Origin: a bacterium
GTDB taxonomy: Bacteria > Zhuqueibacterota > Zhuqueibacteria > Zhuqueibacterales > Geothermadaptataceae
Assembly: GCA_024275575.1 (NCBI GenBank)
Contig: JAJRYV010000075.1
Location: 1 to 64,000, forward strand
DNA length: 64,000 nt
Direction: 5' to 3'
The stretch's first letter is position 1; each line of letters begins with the position of its first letter. Under the pieces are notes generated by a model. The model did not search any database. It worked only from the letters and a program-made list of their open reading frames with translations, and had not been told where the DNA came from. Below, in pieces: positions 49,331-59,305 of the stretch. Made by a program: the position numbers and the translations under genes.

Positions 49331-50926
49331 ATGTGGCGGAAAACAGTTTTTTTAAATATTTCAGCCATCATTCTCTTCACACATCTATTCGCAAACCCAC
49401 CTCAGCAGTACGGCATAGACATCGATCATTACGCCATTCAAATCGTTTTATCAGATTCCAGCGATGACATTGCCGCAAAAACGATCATCGACTTTTTCCG
49501 CTCGCCGGAAGTACGGACACTGCGGCTCGATTTTGCCGAATTTGCCATCGATAGTGTTTTGCTTAACGGTAAAATCGCCGATAGCAAGTTTGAAAATAGC
49601 AAACTCGATATCACTTTGCCTGTAGTTCGAGACACAACGATAAGCCAGGTTGAAATAACCTACCACGGCAAGCCAGCCGATGGTCTAATTGGCAAAAACA
49701 ATAAATTTGGCCGGCGTACATTTTTTGTCGACAACTGGCCCAACCGGGCGCATTTCTGGTTTCCCTGCATCGACCACCCGCGCGACAAGGCGAGTGTGAG
49801 CATGCGCATCACCGCGCCGGAACGCTTTAAAATCGTAGCAAATGGACCGCTGACCACGAAACAAAACAACAGGGATGGCAACAGTACCTGGTTTTTTTCA
49901 TCCAAGCAAACGATGCCGGTGTATTGCATGGTTTTCGGGGCTGCAGAATTTTCCACCATGCAGCAAACAGCGGCCGGGCAACTGCTGTTGAGTTACTGGT
50001 TTTTCCCCAAAGATTCTGCTGCTGTCCGCAACTTCAGAAATACCCCGCAAATGCTTGCCTATTACAGCAACAGATTTGGTGTATTTCCATTTGAAAAACT
50101 GGCGCTGGTGCAGGCTAATACGCGATTTGGCGGCATGGAAAACGCCGGCGCGATATTTTTTAATGAGAAAAATTTTGGCGGCAGGTTATCTTTTGAAGTC
50201 ACCGTGGCACATGAAATCGTACACCAGTGGTTTGGCAACTGGATCACGCCTGCGGCATGGAATCATCTGTGGTTAAGTGAGGGATTCGCTTCTTATTTTG
50301 GCATTCAATTTTTTGAGAAATACGATAAATCCAGATTTTGGAAATTGTTGGAAAACAGCCGCGACCGCTATCTCCGGCAACAAAAATGGCACGAACAGGC
50401 GCTTACACAAACTGAACCGGCTAATTTGTTCGATATGCTCAATGCCAACAATTACACCAAAGGGCTATGGGTTGTACACATGCTGCGCAATGAACTTGGC
50501 GACAGCTTTTTCTGGCAATCAATGCAGGCGGTCGGAGAAAAATTCGGCGGGAAAAACTGGACTACTGAAGATTTACAAATGATTTGTGAAGCACAATCCG
50601 GACGCCAGCTGGGCTGGTTTTTCGACCAGTGGGTGCACCGTGGTAGCATCCCGCGAATTGTGGTGCGTTATTTTCAGGACGACTCTGCCGGCCTACAGGT
50701 ACAAATCGAGCAAAAACAATCACCGGCAACCATGCGCTTGCCAGTCGATATCACAATAATCGAGGATGGAGAACAGCATGATTACCGCGTTGTTTGCCGG
50801 CGCCGGGTTGAGTTTTTTTCCTGGCCCCTGCGCAGCAGCAATATCAAAATTGTGGTCGACAGAAATATTCAACTCTTAGCTGGAATAAAGCTGGTGCGCC
50901 AAAAGTTTACCAGCAAAAACAATTAA
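49331..50926 (+). CDS. M1-family metallopeptidase (aminopeptidase)
   Basis: GGMENAGAIFF and HEIVHQWFGNWITPAAWNHLWLSEGFASY (HExxH-x18-E); signal peptide MWRKTVFLNISAIILFTHLFA. Confidence 0.93.
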   Translation: MWRKTVFLNISAIILFTHLFANPPQQYGIDIDHYAIQIVLSDSSDDIAAKTIIDFFRSPEVRTLRLDFAEFAIDSVLLNGKIADSKFENSKLDITLPVVRDTTISQVEITYHGKPADGLIGKNNKFGRRTFFVDNWPNRAHFWFPCIDHPRDKASVSMRITAPERFKIVANGPLTTKQNNRDGNSTWFFSSKQTMPVYCMVFGAAEFSTMQQTAAGQLLLSYWFFPKDSAAVRNFRNTPQMLAYYSNRFGVFPFEKLALVQANTRFGGMENAGAIFFNEKNFGGRLSFEVTVAHEIVHQWFGNWITPAAWNHLWLSEGFASYFGIQFFEKYDKSRFWKLLENSRDRYLRQQKWHEQALTQTEPANLFDMLNANNYTKGLWVVHMLRNELGDSFFWQSMQAVGEKFGGKNWTTEDLQMICEAQSGRQLGWFFDQWVHRGSIPRIVVRYFQDDSAGLQVQIEQKQSPATMRLPVDITIIEDGEQHDYRVVCRRRVEFFSWPLRSSNIKIVVDRNIQLLAGIKLVRQKFTSKNN

Positions 50927-50940
50927 CCAAAATTTAAACC

Positions 50941-51429
50941 GTGAATAGCCGTCAGACGGAAATATTTATGTTTAGTTTATTCTCAAACCCCCTGTCATTT
51001 CACGATGAAACGCGCACTATCGATGGACTGAAAATTTATGCTTTACAAGAGTTATTGGACAACAGTAGCGCGACAGAAACTTTCAAAGATACGCTACGTG
51101 ATTTTTTTTCCAGGCCGCAACCCAATAACCGCATCTGTTATCCCTCTGGCACACCGGCTTTAAAAATCGTGCGAACGATTATGAAGTTATTGCAGGAATT
51201 CCCGCAAATCCCTTTTGATTCGGTACACATCAACGCCCGATCCGGTTGCGCTACCTTTAAAGGAGAAATTGCGATCGAACCACAGAACAGGAAATTCAAA
51301 TTTTTATGGGATTGCCAATGGCGGGCACAGGAAAGTGGTCTGACCAATGCCTGGGGTATGCCGGATCAGGTCAAAGCCGCGCAGGATTTTGGTTATCAGT
51401 GTTTCCAATATTTTGAGGAAAATTTATGA
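50941..51429 (+). CDS. Hypothetical protein, translationally coupled to downstream Ogt-like gene
   Basis: 162 aa; ATGA overlap with next CDS; start may be 50968. Confidence 0.6.
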   Translation: MNSRQTEIFMFSLFSNPLSFHDETRTIDGLKIYALQELLDNSSATETFKDTLRDFFSRPQPNNRICYPSGTPALKIVRTIMKLLQEFPQIPFDSVHINARSGCATFKGEIAIEPQNRKFKFLWDCQWRAQESGLTNAWGMPDQVKAAQDFGYQCFQYFEENL

Positions 51430-52208
51430 CCATGGCGGTAATTGATCACCTTGCTGAAGAAGATTATATCGCGTTTTTATGCGGAGAAATGCAACTTGCT
51501 GTGCAAAATGATGTTCAGCAGCACCTCAACTCATGCCAAACATGCACTGGAGATTTCCAAATTTACCGGCATATTCTCGGGGGCTTACAGGCCATTTTTC
51601 AAAAACAGGGTAAACGCGTTTTACCGGCACAACTGCACGTGCTTTTATTGGCGGAAGCCGAAAAAGAGAAAATTTATTTTAGCCGCTGCCTTTTCCCGGG
51701 TTTTTTCTCTATCGCCGCCGCACGGACACACAGGGGCATTGTTAAAATCTTTCTCGGTGAAATCGATTTATTCAAGCTCGATGAAAAACTGGGACAGCTC
51801 TTTCCCGGTAAATGGCTCATTCATTCGGATGAAAAACTCGATGAATTATTCGACCAGCTTAAAGAATATTTTAGCGGTAAACGAACGACATTTGATATCG
51901 CTATCGACAAATCGCTGATCAAAGGCGATTTCCAACAAAAAGTACTTGCCGAGCTGATGCACATAAAGTTTGGTGAATTCACGACTTATGGTGAGCTTTC
52001 CCGACGGATTCATCAACCGCGGGCGAGCCGGGCTGTGGGCAACGCACTCGGTCGCAACCCGTTGCCGATCATCATTCCCTGCCATCGGATTCTCGCCGGT
52101 AATCGCCAGTTGGGTGGATTCACCGGCGGTATCGAAATCAAAAAAGAGCTGCTTCACCTCGAAAACATCGATCATGCTTCCCTCGATAGGCAAATGTCAT
52201 TATTCTGA
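51426..52208 (+). CDS. Methylated-DNA-[protein]-cysteine S-methyltransferase (Ogt/MGMT) with N-terminal zf-HC2/anti-sigma-like zinc finger
   Basis: C-term LGRNPLPIIIPCHRILAGNRQLGGFTGGIEIKKELL (PCHR active site); N-term YIAFLCGEMQLAVQNDVQQHLNSCQTCTGDFQIYR (HxxxCxxC). Confidence 0.88.
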   Translation: MTMAVIDHLAEEDYIAFLCGEMQLAVQNDVQQHLNSCQTCTGDFQIYRHILGGLQAIFQKQGKRVLPAQLHVLLLAEAEKEKIYFSRCLFPGFFSIAAARTHRGIVKIFLGEIDLFKLDEKLGQLFPGKWLIHSDEKLDELFDQLKEYFSGKRTTFDIAIDKSLIKGDFQQKVLAELMHIKFGEFTTYGELSRRIHQPRASRAVGNALGRNPLPIIIPCHRILAGNRQLGGFTGGIEIKKELLHLENIDHASLDRQMSLF

Positions 52209-52431
52209 AATTTTATTTCAAACAGAATTGCACCCGCCTGTTTCCTGCCCGACAAAGAAACGAGTGACATCATTTTAAAATGAATCTTTTGTATAATTGC
52301 AGAAATTATTGCTTGTCTGCCGATACACAGTTTGAACTTCAGAATGCATCGTAATGATGGCGATAAACCCTTTTAAACAATTGTTCAAAAAGCTTTAAAA
52401 TGCCAATATTTAAGTTGACGCGGAGAAAAGA

Positions 52432-53286
52432 ATGAATTGGGAAAATTTAATAGTTAATTTAGAATGCGTTGATACACTACCAACATTACCCACTGTTTTT
52501 ACAAAAGTTAGTGAATTAATCGCAAAGCCGAATGTGACTGCGAAACAGCTCGCAGAGGTCATTCAGACTGATCAGGCGATATCCATGAAACTATTAAAAA
52601 TCGTTAACTCCCCGTTTTTTGGATTCAGTCGAAAAATTATGACGGTGCAGGATGCCGTCGTGCTGCTGGGATTTAACGCCACACGTAATACGGTGATGAG
52701 TATTTCAATTTTCCGGGCGTTGAATAATGGCAGTACCGCGAGTGGTTTTAATATGAAAGATTTCTGGAAACATTCCATCGCAACCGGTATGATTGCCCGC
52801 TACCTGGCGCGCAAGCTGCACGTCGATGCTGAAAAAGCTTTTTCCGCCGGCATTGTCCACGATATTGGCAAGATAATTTTACAACAATATTTCCAGGAAG
52901 AACTGGAAAAAGTGCTCGAAGTGATCAATGATAAAAATATTTCTTTTTATGAATCTGAACTGCAGGTTTATCGTGGTACGCACTGCGATCTCGGCAGCTA
53001 TCTCGCCGATAAATGGAACCTGCCGATTCCGTTAATCGAGGTTATCGATTTGCACCACACCCCGGGAGAAGCGACGGAAGACCCGCGCCTTGTTTCAATC
53101 GTTCACATCGCCAACTTACTCTGCAAAGGTATGGGCATAGATTTCGTTGCTTCATCGAAAAAACAGGATGTTGATCCCTATGCGTTCGCCCGGCTCGATC
53201 TCTCAGCCGCTGATATCGAACAATGGCTCGAGGAAATCCAGGCGGAGGTTGATCAGGCTGAGGAAATGTTTAACAATATTCAGTGA
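52432..53286 (+). CDS. HDOD domain protein
   Basis: LPTLPTVFTKVSELI..., KLLKIVNSPFFGFSRKIMTVQDAVVLLGFNATRNTVMSISIFR, AGIVHDIGKIIL. Confidence 0.93.
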   Translation: MNWENLIVNLECVDTLPTLPTVFTKVSELIAKPNVTAKQLAEVIQTDQAISMKLLKIVNSPFFGFSRKIMTVQDAVVLLGFNATRNTVMSISIFRALNNGSTASGFNMKDFWKHSIATGMIARYLARKLHVDAEKAFSAGIVHDIGKIILQQYFQEELEKVLEVINDKNISFYESELQVYRGTHCDLGSYLADKWNLPIPLIEVIDLHHTPGEATEDPRLVSIVHIANLLCKGMGIDFVASSKKQDVDPYAFARLDLSAADIEQWLEEIQAEVDQAEEMFNNIQ

Positions 53287-53306
53287 TCATAAAATATTTT
53301 GATAAA

Positions 53307-53340
53307 GCATGTGGGCCGCAAAACCACATGCTTTTTTTTT
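53307..53340 (+). terminator. Rho-independent terminator
   Basis: GCATGTGG-gccgcaaaa-CCACATGC followed by T9. Confidence 0.85.
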
Positions 53341-53446
53341 GTAGAAAAATTATAACCAGGAATAAAAAAAATAGCTGGATTATTAACAGATTCCTGTTAA
53401 CTTTTGAAAGTTAATTTGATTAAAAAACTTACGTTTTATTAAACTT

Positions 53447-55153
53447 ATGCCCATCGACCTGCATTCTGTTTCGCAAATCTTCAACCCGTTGGCGAAGTAT
53501 CAGACCCTGGAAAACAATGAAATCGAAATCGCACAAGATATTTTTTGGCGGCGTGTCCGCATGCGATTGCACGAGAAAAAAACCGCCGTCGGGCTGGCAT
53601 TCAACCTCATTTCCTTTGAAGCGCAAAATTTCGATGTGCTCGCCATGCACAGCAACGATGAAAACGCGCCTGATGAAACAATTCAGGCCGCCATTGCCAA
53701 CGCTTACTGGCAAACGGTCTGGGCTGGTGATGCTGTTCGTCGATCGCAGGGCGAGGTGTATCCTGTGGCATTTTTCCCATGCCGCCGCTGTGTGCCGGAT
53801 GAAGATGAAACTGCCGCCTGTGAAATAAAAGCACTCAATGATAATCAGTATTTGATTGGCGGGGAAAGTATTTTAACCAGAGAAATTCTGCAGGCGGTTG
53901 CCGATGAACGCGTGACATTTTCGCAAGCCGGTTTTTCTATCGACGGCAATGAGAGATTAAGCAACTGGCTCAACCGCTATGCTTTTGCTGACCGGTTTGT
54001 CGGGGCGAACAGGACAAACCAGGGCAGCGGTTTGATTCAAAAATTTATCACTGTGGCCAACAGTCATCTCATCTCGAAAACAGTCACAGAAATGATTTCC
54101 CGCAATTTCCGCGGAAATCCCCTATCCGTTGCTGCATTGTGCAATGCCGGTTATTTCCTTAATTTCCCGGAAGAATATATGAACCCCTTTGCAGCGATGA
54201 ACGATCCCATCGGATTAATCATTCAAAACGGTCGAATATTGCAACTACCGCTGCTCAGCCGCGGTACGATTCTGGTTGACGAACAAAACCGGTGTAAAAT
54301 CACCGACGTTTCCATGTCTGATATCAGCATAAAAATCCCCTGGCAGAATCGTTGGCTTTCCCGCACCGAAGAAGAATTCTTTATTAACGATCCGACCCGC
54401 AGTGGTGAGGATATTGTCATTTATACACCGAGCTTTCTCGCGGAGAAACCACCGCAGCAACAGCACACACCCAGGGGTGATGTCATCGATCTCACCATCG
54501 TATTTGGACGATGTGTGGAAATGACAATCGAAGGTCGGAGTGAGATTCCGGAAAGCGGTTTTATCTTATCCATTCCCAAAAGTGAAAATGCAGCACGAAT
54601 TCTGCGCCATTTTAAAGATGCGGGCAATATTTTTTTATTTAGACTTTTAAACGAAAAATTTGGTTTAAAGCCGATTCGAACCGGACTATCTGCCGGACCG
54701 ATTTTACTGCACAGTGAACGACAGATTGCTGATTCATTTTTCGAATCAGGCTATGCTAACGAAGAGTTTATGGCAATGATGCAAAATGGTGCTATCCGGC
54801 AAAAGGGCATTGCACCCACCCGTTTTCCTTTCGATACTTCCATCACCCGGGCGCCGCGCAGTTTTCTCGCCATCGATAAAAACGATCGCCTCGTTTGCGG
54901 TATTATCGATGGCCGGGCTGTAGACCACAGTGCCGGCGCCTGCCTCAGAGAAGTTGCCGGATTTTGTCATGTTTTGGGATACAAATCGGTTTTGAACCTC
55001 GATGGTGGCGGATCGAGCGTATTGACACTCACAGATTTCTCGAAAGCAGGTGCCGGGCTGGCAGATCATTTAGCACGTGGTATCGTAAATTTACCTTCGG
55101 ATGAAGGCAACAGCGACCGTCTGATGCCGGTATCTATCATTATTAAAAAATAA
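53447..55153 (+). CDS. Phosphodiester glycosidase (NAGPA/DUF2233-like) domain protein
   Basis: C-terminal SFLAIDKNDRLVCGIIDGRA...LREVAGFCHVLGYKSVLNLDGGGSSVLTL; N-terminal ~350 aa not recognised. Confidence 0.8.
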   Translation: MPIDLHSVSQIFNPLAKYQTLENNEIEIAQDIFWRRVRMRLHEKKTAVGLAFNLISFEAQNFDVLAMHSNDENAPDETIQAAIANAYWQTVWAGDAVRRSQGEVYPVAFFPCRRCVPDEDETAACEIKALNDNQYLIGGESILTREILQAVADERVTFSQAGFSIDGNERLSNWLNRYAFADRFVGANRTNQGSGLIQKFITVANSHLISKTVTEMISRNFRGNPLSVAALCNAGYFLNFPEEYMNPFAAMNDPIGLIIQNGRILQLPLLSRGTILVDEQNRCKITDVSMSDISIKIPWQNRWLSRTEEEFFINDPTRSGEDIVIYTPSFLAEKPPQQQHTPRGDVIDLTIVFGRCVEMTIEGRSEIPESGFILSIPKSENAARILRHFKDAGNIFLFRLLNEKFGLKPIRTGLSAGPILLHSERQIADSFFESGYANEEFMAMMQNGAIRQKGIAPTRFPFDTSITRAPRSFLAIDKNDRLVCGIIDGRAVDHSAGACLREVAGFCHVLGYKSVLNLDGGGSSVLTLTDFSKAGAGLADHLARGIVNLPSDEGNSDRLMPVSIIIKK

Positions 55154-55215
55154 AATTTTATACCGCTTTTTACGGACGATAATTTCTTGCGTATCAACCC
55201 TTTGAGGACAGGACC

Positions 55216-56706
55216 GTGACAGATTTTAGTTTTATCATCCCATATTATGAAACCGGGCAGAAAATTACAGCACAAATTGAATCAATTCAATCACTTGCCG
55301 TAGATTCAGAAATCATCATTTTTGACGAACGCAGCGCAGCGATCAACTCATCGCTTGCATTTGAAAACTTGCCAGTAAAATTTGTACAACGCAGCCACCG
55401 CAACCGGGCAGCACTTTTTAATGATGGTTGCGATCTGGCCAAAGGTAAATTCGTGGTTGTGTTACCACCCGATATCGAAATTATCCCTGCTCACTGGGAA
55501 TTTGTCACACAAACCTTTGCTGCTGCAAATACGGCAATCGTTTACAGCGATTATCGCACTATTTCTCAGGGGGGAAATGAAGAAGAGGAAAAGCTTTGGC
55601 CATTCCAGAATAATATCGATGAACGCTTTTCTCTTGGATTTTTCAGGATTTACAGCAAGGAGATACTGCAGCGGTTTAACGGTTTTGACGAGCATTTGTT
55701 TTATGCGGAAGAATATGATTTGCGCTTGCGAATTCAGGATCAATTCTCTGTCAAGCATATCGATAAACCACTGTATAAAGTCATCTTGCGGGAAGCCGGG
55801 GAAGCCGATCCCGTGCTCAGTAAATTGCATGCTCCCGGGCAGGGAGCAAAGGGCGGCTTTAGTTATCTTTTTTATACTCCGGAAATGGAACGAGAATTTG
55901 AGCATGTTTTCACCGACTATTTGAAACGCATCGGAGCCTACCTGGACCATCGTAATAGTGAGGTCACCTATTCCGGCAGCGAGAATTTTGCCTGCGCCGT
56001 TTCTATCGTTATCCCGATTTTGAACCGCAAAACTTTTATCCAAAATACGATTCAACGGGTTATCGACGGCACTTTTGATGATTTTGAAATTCTGGTTGTT
56101 GATAACGGCTCAACAGACGGCACGCAAGAGGAAGTTCGCTCGATCAGTGATCCGCGGGTACGCCTTATTGAAAACGATGGTACCTGTATCGCAGAGGCGC
56201 TAAACAGAGGGATAAAAGAAGCTCGGGGAAAATATATTGCTCAACTGGATTCAGACGATGAGTACACCGCGAGTACGCTGGAAGCGATGGTAAATTATAT
56301 GGAGTCGCATCCAAAATGTGGGCTGGCGATCAGCTATTACGACCTCATCGATATCGACAGCAACCCCATTCCGGGGATGGGCATAATCAAACATCTCGAA
56401 TATAACAGGAATAATATTCTGCGCGTCGACGGCGCCGGAGCGCTGCGTTTTTTTCACAAAAAAGTGCTGATGGAATTCGGTTTGTATAACGAAAAGGACT
56501 ACGGAAATTTCGGTGAAGATTATGATATGGTGCTGAAAATTTCCGAAAAATATGATGTCGATCGACTGCATCAGGTGCTCTATCGCTATCGGCGTCATGC
56601 GGATAATACGGATGTGCAACGGCCTGCAGCAATGAAAGTCTATAACAAAAACAATGCTCGTCAGGACGCACTAAAACGACGTATTGCCTTGAATAAAAAC
56701 GTATGA
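55216..56706 (+). CDS. Tandem-domain family 2 glycosyltransferase
   Basis: N-terminal degenerate GT-A-like half (SFIIPYYETGQKI...GFDEHLFYAEEYDLRLRI) and canonical C-terminal GT2 (SIVIPILNRKTFIQNTI, VVDNGSTDGTQEEV, AQLDSDDEYT). Confidence 0.88.
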   Translation: MTDFSFIIPYYETGQKITAQIESIQSLAVDSEIIIFDERSAAINSSLAFENLPVKFVQRSHRNRAALFNDGCDLAKGKFVVVLPPDIEIIPAHWEFVTQTFAAANTAIVYSDYRTISQGGNEEEEKLWPFQNNIDERFSLGFFRIYSKEILQRFNGFDEHLFYAEEYDLRLRIQDQFSVKHIDKPLYKVILREAGEADPVLSKLHAPGQGAKGGFSYLFYTPEMEREFEHVFTDYLKRIGAYLDHRNSEVTYSGSENFACAVSIVIPILNRKTFIQNTIQRVIDGTFDDFEILVVDNGSTDGTQEEVRSISDPRVRLIENDGTCIAEALNRGIKEARGKYIAQLDSDDEYTASTLEAMVNYMESHPKCGLAISYYDLIDIDSNPIPGMGIIKHLEYNRNNILRVDGAGALRFFHKKVLMEFGLYNEKDYGNFGEDYDMVLKISEKYDVDRLHQVLYRYRRHADNTDVQRPAAMKVYNKNNARQDALKRRIALNKNV

Positions 56707-56802
56707 TTTAATTCTTGCATACAGTTTTGCAGATTGCCACCGCGCAATCGATATCACAAACCTGTCAAAAACAGTATCGTGCCATTTTTGCATCGGTGAG
56801 CT

Positions 56803-56837
56803 AAAAAAAAAAGCCCCTTTTAAAGGGGCTTTTTTTA
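56803..56837. terminator. Bidirectional Rho-independent terminator
   Basis: A-run, AGCCCCTTTTAAAGGGGCT palindromic stem, T-run between convergent genes. Confidence 0.92.
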
Positions 56838-56856
56838 TTTGGAACAAAGATACTCG

Positions 56857-57963
56857 TTACTTACCGCTTTTCAATGCTTCTGCTTTTTCAAACGCTTTGG
56901 TGCCTTTTTCAACAAGACCGGCGTTGATATAAGCGACGCCGAGATTGTGCCAAATTGAAGGAACTTCGCCTTTGATTTCCACAGCTTTTTCAAGGTATTG
57001 GATCGCTTTTGTGTATGAATCTTTGGCATGGGCACGTAATTCATCGATTTTCTTCGTACTGGCGCCGTCGGCATCCAGTTTATTGGCGTCATTTTTGAAG
57101 TTTTCCCCGATGCGCAAATAGGAATCACCAACACTCAGGAGTGATTCATAGTCATCCGGCTTATCGGCAACAACTTTTTCGAGAATGGAGATCGCTTTGT
57201 TGTATTCCCCTTTTTGATAGAAAAGACGGGCATAATTGAATAACAAATCGGCATTTTCCGGGTCGTTTCCCAGGGCTGTTTCATAGGCTGCGATAGCTTT
57301 ATCGGCCTGTCCCAGGCGATCATAAGCGAATGCCAGCGTCGAAATGGCTTTTTCATTTGCCGGATCGATGGCGATGACTTTCTTGAAGGTATCAACGGCT
57401 TCTTCATATTTGTTCATTTGAAAATAAGTCATGCCCATATTATTCAAAGTTTCAATATGCTTGTCATCGATAGAGAGAGCTTTTTTGTAAGCTTCGATGG
57501 CCTCATCCATTTTATCCTGACGAACATATGCAACAGCGAGATTGCGGTAGGCTTCCGGCCGTGTGTGGTCGATCATTTCAGCCTGTTTCAGCATTTTAAT
57601 TGCTGCGTCCATGTCGTTTTTGTTAAACTTTGATACGCCTTTATTGAAGCTTTCGACCCAGTATTTATCCCGATAGTATTTGATGTCTTTCTCAAAAGCC
57701 GGATCCAGTTTCAAACTTTCATCAAACGCTTTGCTCATATCGGCCCAGCGCTGCTTTTCACCATAAGCTTCACCCAACAGAAAAAAAGCTTCCGCATTTG
57801 TCGGATAAGCGACAATTGCTTTTTCAAGCTGAACAATCGCATTATCCCAGTCTTTTTGTTGTCTGTAAACTTTCGCGGAAGTGATTTCTTTTGGCTGACA
57901 GCCCACAAGCAAGGCTGCGATGAGAATGAAACTACCCAAAAGTGTATAGATGTTTTTAACCAT
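56857..57963 (-). CDS. TPR-repeat lipoprotein
   Basis: Signal peptide with lipobox (LLVGCQP) starting MVKNIY; many TPRs (AIEAYKKALSIDDKHIETLNNMGMTYFQMNKYEEAVDTFKKVIAIDP). Confidence 0.92.
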   Translation of the reverse strand: MVKNIYTLLGSFILIAALLVGCQPKEITSAKVYRQQKDWDNAIVQLEKAIVAYPTNAEAFFLLGEAYGEKQRWADMSKAFDESLKLDPAFEKDIKYYRDKYWVESFNKGVSKFNKNDMDAAIKMLKQAEMIDHTRPEAYRNLAVAYVRQDKMDEAIEAYKKALSIDDKHIETLNNMGMTYFQMNKYEEAVDTFKKVIAIDPANEKAISTLAFAYDRLGQADKAIAAYETALGNDPENADLLFNYARLFYQKGEYNKAISILEKVVADKPDDYESLLSVGDSYLRIGENFKNDANKLDADGASTKKIDELRAHAKDSYTKAIQYLEKAVEIKGEVPSIWHNLGVAYINAGLVEKGTKAFEKAEALKSGK

Positions 57964-58064
57964 CCCTCTCTCCTTTAAAATAGTATAAGTGCATAAATTG
58001 GATAAATTTCTGCCTGACTGGTCATAAAAAATCGCAAGAAATATATCCGAATTCGGTCTAACAA

Positions 58065-59111
58065 TCAAGGTTTTTTTAGCTGAAGTCGTATCGCAACGGC
58101 AAATGGCGGTCTGATCACCCCTTTCTCTGTGATGATAGCGGTGATTAGCTCAGCAGGTGTGATGTCAAATGCCGGAGAAAAAACTTTGCTGCCCTCAGGG
58201 GTTGTTCTGCGGCCAAAGCCATTGGTGATTTCTTCTGCCCCACGGTTTTCGATAGGAATTTTATCACCTTGGGATAACGTCAAATCAAAAGTGTTCGTCG
58301 GCGCGGCGATGTAAAATGGAATTTGGTGGAATTTTGCCAGCACGGCCAGGGAATAGGTGCCGATTTTATTGGCTGTATCGCCGTTGGCAACAATACGGTC
58401 TGCCCCAACGATACATAAATCAATTTTGTGCTGCGCCATCACAAAAGCCGCCATGTTATCGCAAATCAGTGTGCAGTCGATTCCTTCATTTTGTAATTCC
58501 CACATGTTCAGGCGCGCACCCTGCAGCAAAGGGCGGGTTTCATCGACCCAGAGATGCAGCTTCTTTCCAGCGGCATGGGCTGAAAAAACCGTACCGAGAG
58601 CTGTTCCGTAATCAACGGTTGCCAGCGCCCCGGTATTACAATGGGTGATGATCTGTGCATCATCCGGAATAAGGCTGCTGCCGATTTTGGCGAGTTTTCT
58701 GTTCGCGTTTTGGTCGTCTTGATAAATCTGCTGCGCTTGCTGCAGCATTTTTTCTTTGATTATCGTAATCGATTCCTGTTGATACCTCTGCGCAATTTTG
58801 TTCATACAGTTCAACGCCCATGTGAGATTGATTGCTGTTGGCCGCGTATTTTTAATCCGCCGGATTAACGATTCCAATTCGGTGAAAAACACGGTTCTGC
58901 TGGTCGAGTCATCAAATTGTCGCAACCCGAGAAGTACACCGAAAGCCGCAGCTACGCCAATTGCCGGCGCCCCGCGCACACGCAACTTGACAATGGCTTC
59001 CAGCAGGGTTTCGACCTCATCTATTTCCAGATAGAAGAGTTCGGTGGGTAATCGAGTCTGATCGATAAGGCGAATTTTGTTATCGTGCCATGCAATAGTG
59101 GTAACAGGCAT
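58065..59111 (-). CDS. mtnA: S-methyl-5-thioribose-1-phosphate isomerase
   Basis: RVRGAPAIGVAAAFG, ITHCNTGALATVDYGTALG, VDETRPLLQGARLNMWEL, VGADRIVANGDTANKIGTY. Confidence 0.96.
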   Translation of the reverse strand: MPVTTIAWHDNKIRLIDQTRLPTELFYLEIDEVETLLEAIVKLRVRGAPAIGVAAAFGVLLGLRQFDDSTSRTVFFTELESLIRRIKNTRPTAINLTWALNCMNKIAQRYQQESITIIKEKMLQQAQQIYQDDQNANRKLAKIGSSLIPDDAQIITHCNTGALATVDYGTALGTVFSAHAAGKKLHLWVDETRPLLQGARLNMWELQNEGIDCTLICDNMAAFVMAQHKIDLCIVGADRIVANGDTANKIGTYSLAVLAKFHQIPFYIAAPTNTFDLTLSQGDKIPIENRGAEEITNGFGRRTTPEGSKVFSPAFDITPAELITAIITEKGVIRPPFAVAIRLQLKKP

Positions 59112-59305
59112 GCAACCTCCAGATTAAATTCCGCACAAAATAGCACGGAAATGCAAGCAATGCAAGTACCATTACAGTCTTTGCTATTGATTGTACACTG
59201 GCAGAAATATAATTATCAGCATTATGACAGGAAATGAGCAAAAGATCGATTTACCGCAGGGGAGCAGCCAGGAACTGCGGTTCCTGACTTTCAACATGCC
59301 ATGCT

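Noticed and set aside
58065-58068. Four-base overlap between mtnA and the long TPR ORF as translational coupling
   Set aside because: The better TPR start with signal peptide is at 57963, giving a ~100 bp gap, so the overlap is probably an artefact of ORF extension
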